Below, one piece after another: positions 22,306 through 24,788 of a stretch of DNA of 24,788 nucleotides. Source of the DNA: DASSWG01 sp041689995 (GTDB lineage: Bacteria; Bacteroidota; Bacteroidia; Flavobacteriales; Flavobacteriaceae). The notes beneath the pieces are model-generated. The model did not search any database. It was not told the origin of the DNA and worked only from the letters and a program-made list of their open reading frames with translations. The stretch is from the NCBI GenBank assembly GCA_041689995.1, contig JBDNFD010000122.1:1-24788 (forward strand). Direction: 5' to 3'. The position numbers and the translations under genes were made by a program. The stretch's first letter is position 1; every line of letters begins with the position of its first letter.

Positions 22306-22337
22306 CAAAGGTACGTTTTTTGGAAAAAATTGTTCAA
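22306..22337 (-). promoter_or_regulatory. promoter of the peptide-binding lipoprotein gene
   Basis: TACCTTTG (22306-22313, minus strand) fits the -7 box, and a TTG (22335-22337) lies 21 bp upstream, within the 17-23 bp spacing known for Flavobacterium promoters. It starts just after the DUF58 stop, so the lipoprotein gene can be expressed independently of DUF58. Confidence 0.6.
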
Positions 22338-22338
22338 C

Positions 22339-23691
22339 TCACAACAAACCTCTTTTTTTAATTTCGAGATATTTATTAATGGTATTAATTGTCAGATCGG
22401 CGGGTTCTGTAAGAATGCTTTGAATCCCATTTTTTTGCAATTCCTTGACCATCATTTTTTTGTCATAACTGAATTGGGCGGCGATGGTTTGTTGATAAAT
22501 TTCTTGAATATTTTCCGCATTGGTTTCCATCAATTTCTTTAATTCGGTATTTTCAAAAAAGATTACCACGAGAATGTGTTTTTGTGCCAAAGCCTTCAAA
22601 TAAGGCAGTTGGCGCCGAAGCGAAGAAAGGTGTTCAAAATTGGTGTATAATAAAAGAAGGTTGCGTTGGGTTATTTTTCGTTTGGTGTAAGCATAAAGAA
22701 GTCCGAAATCGCTGTCATTAAAATCCGTATCAATATTATATAAAGTCGACATAATTTGCTGAATGTGGGTTTTCTTTCCGCTTGCGGGCAAAAAAGCGGC
22801 AATTTTGTTTGAAAAAGCCATTAATCCCACTTTGTCACTTTTTTTAAGTGCGATATTGCTGCAAGCAAGGCTGCTATTGATGGCGTAATCCAACAATTTT
22901 AATCCTTCAAAAGGCATTTTCATGACACGGCCAACATCGATCAGCGAATAAATGGGTTGGGATTTTTCATCTTGAAACTGGTTCACCATCAAATTTCCAT
23001 GTTTCGCCGAGGCTTTCCAATTGATGGAGCGCATATCATCGCCAAAAACATAATTCTTAATTTGTTCAAATTCCATGGTGTGACCGATTTGCCTGATTTT
23101 TTTCAAACCGATTTGCGAAATTCTATTGTCGATTGCCAGAAAGTCGTATTTTTTCATTTGTAAAAACGACGGATAGACTTTTACCATTTGTTCGTTGCAG
23201 AACGAATATCTTCTTTTCACCAACCGCAATTTGGTAAAAACATAACAATTCAACCGTCCAAAAAAATATTCGCCACGTTCAACAGGGAAAAGTACATACT
23301 GGAGCATCAAATTTTCCCCGGCGGAAATGTTGGCTTTTTTCAAAAAATCTCGTTTTTGGAACTGCACCGGCAATTCGTCGATTATCTCTAAATTAACACG
23401 AAAACCATATTTATTTTTGAATTGTAATCGAACTATATTCTCGTCACTATTGGAAAATTTTTCGGGAAGAATTCGCTCTGCGGAAAATAAATCATCTTTA
23501 TAAAGGGCGATAATTTCGGAAAGTACAATGGTTAAAAAAGCAATGACCACCAGCCAAATAAACGGATATATAATTGGTGCCCAAAAAGAAAATAAAAAGA
23601 GGATTGCGATTCCAAAAACGATTTGAAAAAACCGGGAACACAAGTAAAGGGATTTGAAAAATCGATAAAGAGCGTTAAAAGGATTTTTCAT
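22339..23691 (-). CDS. DUF58 domain-containing membrane protein
   Basis: Protein of 450 aa with two N-terminal membrane segments (about 22-60), a beta-rich middle (about 85-160) and the DUF58 signature FGDDMRSINWKASAKHGNLM (217-236), followed by a von Willebrand A-like domain (SLIDVGRVMKM onwards). DUF58 proteins usually work with a MoxR-type AAA+ ATPase encoded just upstream, in envelope or metalloprotein maturation roles that are poorly defined. Here no moxR precedes it within the window; upstream is a decayed region. The stop is 63 bp before the preferred start of the lipoprotein gene. No good promoter box was found in the 109 bp between it and the sorting-domain remnant. Confidence 0.88.
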   Translation of the reverse strand: MKNPFNALYRFFKSLYLCSRFFQIVFGIAILFLFSFWAPIIYPFIWLVVIAFLTIVLSEIIALYKDDLFSAERILPEKFSNSDENIVRLQFKNKYGFRVNLEIIDELPVQFQKRDFLKKANISAGENLMLQYVLFPVERGEYFFGRLNCYVFTKLRLVKRRYSFCNEQMVKVYPSFLQMKKYDFLAIDNRISQIGLKKIRQIGHTMEFEQIKNYVFGDDMRSINWKASAKHGNLMVNQFQDEKSQPIYSLIDVGRVMKMPFEGLKLLDYAINSSLACSNIALKKSDKVGLMAFSNKIAAFLPASGKKTHIQQIMSTLYNIDTDFNDSDFGLLYAYTKRKITQRNLLLLYTNFEHLSSLRRQLPYLKALAQKHILVVIFFENTELKKLMETNAENIQEIYQQTIAAQFSYDKKMMVKELQKNGIQSILTEPADLTINTINKYLEIKKRGLL

Positions 23692-23800
23692 TTATGTTGA
23701 ATATCTCATAATACACATCTTTCATAATTTATTCAATGGGGCTTCTCTTTATTGGAAATATTATAAATACATGAAGATTCGAAAATATAATGAAATTATT

Positions 23801-23964
23801 TTATTCAACAATAATTATTTTCTCACCATGTTTTCCCTTTGGGGTTACCACATTCAAAATATATAAACCTTGTTCCAACGCACTAAAGCCGCGAAGAGGA
23901 AATTCCAGACCATCGAAGGTTTGTGAAATTCGAATATTTCCCTGCATGTCTCATAAAGTGTTGC
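23801..23964 (-). pseudogene. remnant of a T9SS type A sorting domain, frameshifted
   Basis: The last 48 codons (from ATG 23947) read MQGNIRISQTFDGL..., then ALEQGLYILNVVTPKGKHG and EKIIIVE before the stop. This is the pattern of a Por secretion system C-terminal sorting domain (GxYxLxVxT...KxIxV). Just upstream, TLY in another frame would complete the usual TLYDMQG, but GAGAC stands where GAC is expected: a 2-bp duplication breaks the frame. The homology stops at about 23964, right after the DUF6252 stop. It is therefore the decayed 3' end of a secreted-protein gene whose body has been lost. Confidence 0.75.
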
Positions 23965-23971
23965 TTATTTG

Positions 23972-24514
23972 TTATTGGATGTATTGCATATCAAAACGTC
24001 CTTCTCGGATTTCATGCACCACCCCATTGTCATCTTTTACATCAAACCAAAAAGTACCGGAAACGATGTTGTTTTCAAAGTCTAGTTTTGTAATGGTTAA
24101 TTCTCCTGTTTCGATGTTTGAGGTATGACTAAACACAGCATTATAGGCAAATGTGCCATATGCATCACCATTTATATTTTTTTTCAAAGTATATTTTGCT
24201 CCTTCTTGAATCTCTAATCTTTTAGTACTCAAACCTATTAAAATAAGATTATAATTGGAATCTCTTCTATTTCCCTGCAAACTAAAATAATATCCCCCAT
24301 CCACATATTGATAAACGCAGTCCAGGGGGTTTACGCCCCCGCCGGGCAAAAAAGCCTTCCCATCCAACAGACACCCAAAGGTGTTTTCCCCAGTTTGCGT
24401 GGCGGGGGGTAAAAGGTCCACGGGGTTTGGGGGCGGGGCATCGTCGTCGTTGGAGCAGCCGACCAGCCCCCAAAAGGGGAGCAAAATGAGTAGAAATAGT
24501 GTTTTTGTTTTCAT
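23972..24514 (-). CDS. DUF6252 family lipoprotein
   Basis: Predicted lipoprotein of 180 aa (starting MKTKTLFLLILL; ATG 24520 is an alternative two codons upstream). The lipobox ends at GLVGC, and the mature start CSNDDD is acidic, as in surface-exported flavobacterial lipoproteins. The body has the DUF6252 pattern LLPPATQTGENTFGCLLDGK and ends IREGRFDM. Function is unknown. The first third of the coding sequence is much richer in G+C than the rest. A second copy of its 3' end lies upstream at 24553-24621, and a sorting-domain remnant follows directly downstream, so it sits in a recombined, decaying region. Confidence 0.8.
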   Translation of the reverse strand: MKTKTLFLLILLPFWGLVGCSNDDDAPPPNPVDLLPPATQTGENTFGCLLDGKAFLPGGGVNPLDCVYQYVDGGYYFSLQGNRRDSNYNLILIGLSTKRLEIQEGAKYTLKKNINGDAYGTFAYNAVFSHTSNIETGELTITKLDFENNIVSGTFWFDVKDDNGVVHEIREGRFDMQYIQ

Positions 24515-24552
24515 AAGCATTTGTTTTGGTTTTTAAAGTACAACTTTTGTTG

Positions 24553-24621
24553 CTATTCTGTAAATCGCATATCGAACCTTCCTTCTCGGATTTTGTGGAC
24601 TACTCCATTATCATCTTTTAC
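24553..24621 (-). pseudogene. duplicated 3' fragment of a DUF6252 gene
   Basis: Twenty-two codons plus stop read VKDDNGVVHKIREGRFDM and four more residues. They match the end of the intact DUF6252 protein at 17 of 22 positions by my count. Similarity ends abruptly at about 24621. No start, signal peptide or body is present, so this is the tail of a lost paralogue or the product of a partial tandem duplication. Confidence 0.8.
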
Positions 24622-24640
24622 TCAAGTTTCGCACCTTTTT

Positions 24641-24788
24641 CTAAGCTGCACGTAATTGGGGGATTATAGGTTTTGGCTCTTTATTTAAAAACGATAGGAA
24701 ATCGCTGTTAAGTATCAATTTATGGATGATTTCATTAAAATCGATATGGTCGGTAATAAGTTCCAAAACGCTCAATATTTCACTGATT
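24641..24788 (-). CDS. 3' end of an unidentified gene, cut by window edge
   Basis: A minus-strand frame is open from the window edge to a TAG at 24641-24643. The visible 48 residues are helical in character (ISEILSVLELITDHIDFNEI, then HKLILNSDFLSFLNKEPKP) and end IIPQLRAA. I do not recognise the family. The frame, codon choice and lack of interruptions look like real coding sequence rather than chance, but the length is short. It ends 19 bp before the DUF6252 tail fragment. Confidence 0.45.
   Translation of the reverse strand, partial: ISEILSVLELITDHIDFNEIIHKLILNSDFLSFLNKEPKPIIPQLRAA

Noticed and set aside
1..24788. tRNA, rRNA, riboswitch or insertion-sequence transposase genes
   Set aside because: I looked for cloverleaf-like segments, a cobalamin riboswitch near the B12-type regulator, and transposase motifs, and saw none that I can support.

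Overview
The window looks like a chromosomal segment of a marine-type flavobacterium (Bacteroidota, Flavobacteriaceae). The signs are AT-rich DNA, Bacteroidota-type -7 promoter boxes (TAnnTTTG) with almost no Shine-Dalgarno sequences, a DUF6452/DUF6048 pair behind an RlmD-type methyltransferase, a C-terminal type IX secretion sorting-domain remnant, a DUF6252 lipoprotein, and a fused CrtYcd-type lycopene cyclase beside CrtZ. I cannot name the genus with confidence.

Layout. 1-728: a lone PIN-domain gene with a non-ATG start and no visible antitoxin. 729-4736: ornithine aminotransferase (minus strand) diverging from an rRNA uracil methyltransferase followed by a lipoprotein/outer-membrane-like pair. 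4737-4918: repeats, then a promoter overlapped by a near-perfect palindrome. 4919-13595: ten co-oriented genes forming a light-response and carotenoid block (CarH-like B12-type regulator, crtI, crtB, an unknown secreted-type protein, an SRPBCC protein, crtZ, lycopene cyclase, a TspO-like membrane protein, a TIGR01777 SDR protein and a class I photolyase). 13631-16231: ZIP transporter and methyltransferase (minus), diverging from an RlmL-type RNA methyltransferase. 16228-18797: an iron-sulfur/redox operon on the minus strand (Mrp ATPase, NifU C-terminal scaffold, flavoprotein ferredoxin reductase) with a Fur/PerR-like operator at its promoter. 18954-23691: minus-strand genes for an alkyltransferase-like protein, LysE transporter, TrmB, an orphan peptide-binding lipoprotein and DUF58. 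23692-24788: a decayed region with a frameshifted T9SS sorting-domain remnant, one DUF6252 lipoprotein, the duplicated 3' tail of a second copy, and a partial unknown gene at the edge.

How it works together. The 4919-13595 block most simply reads as a light-controlled photoprotection unit. A cobalamin-type MerR sensor would control phytoene synthesis and desaturation, cyclisation and 3-hydroxylation (predicted end product zeaxanthin, as no ketolase is present), plus DNA photorepair. GGPP synthase is not here, so precursor supply must be encoded elsewhere. The regulator keeps the B12-pocket residues of CarH but has Phe where the light-state His ligand should be. That variation, the palindrome over its own start codon, and the unknown protein translationally coupled to CrtB are the most interesting points in the window.
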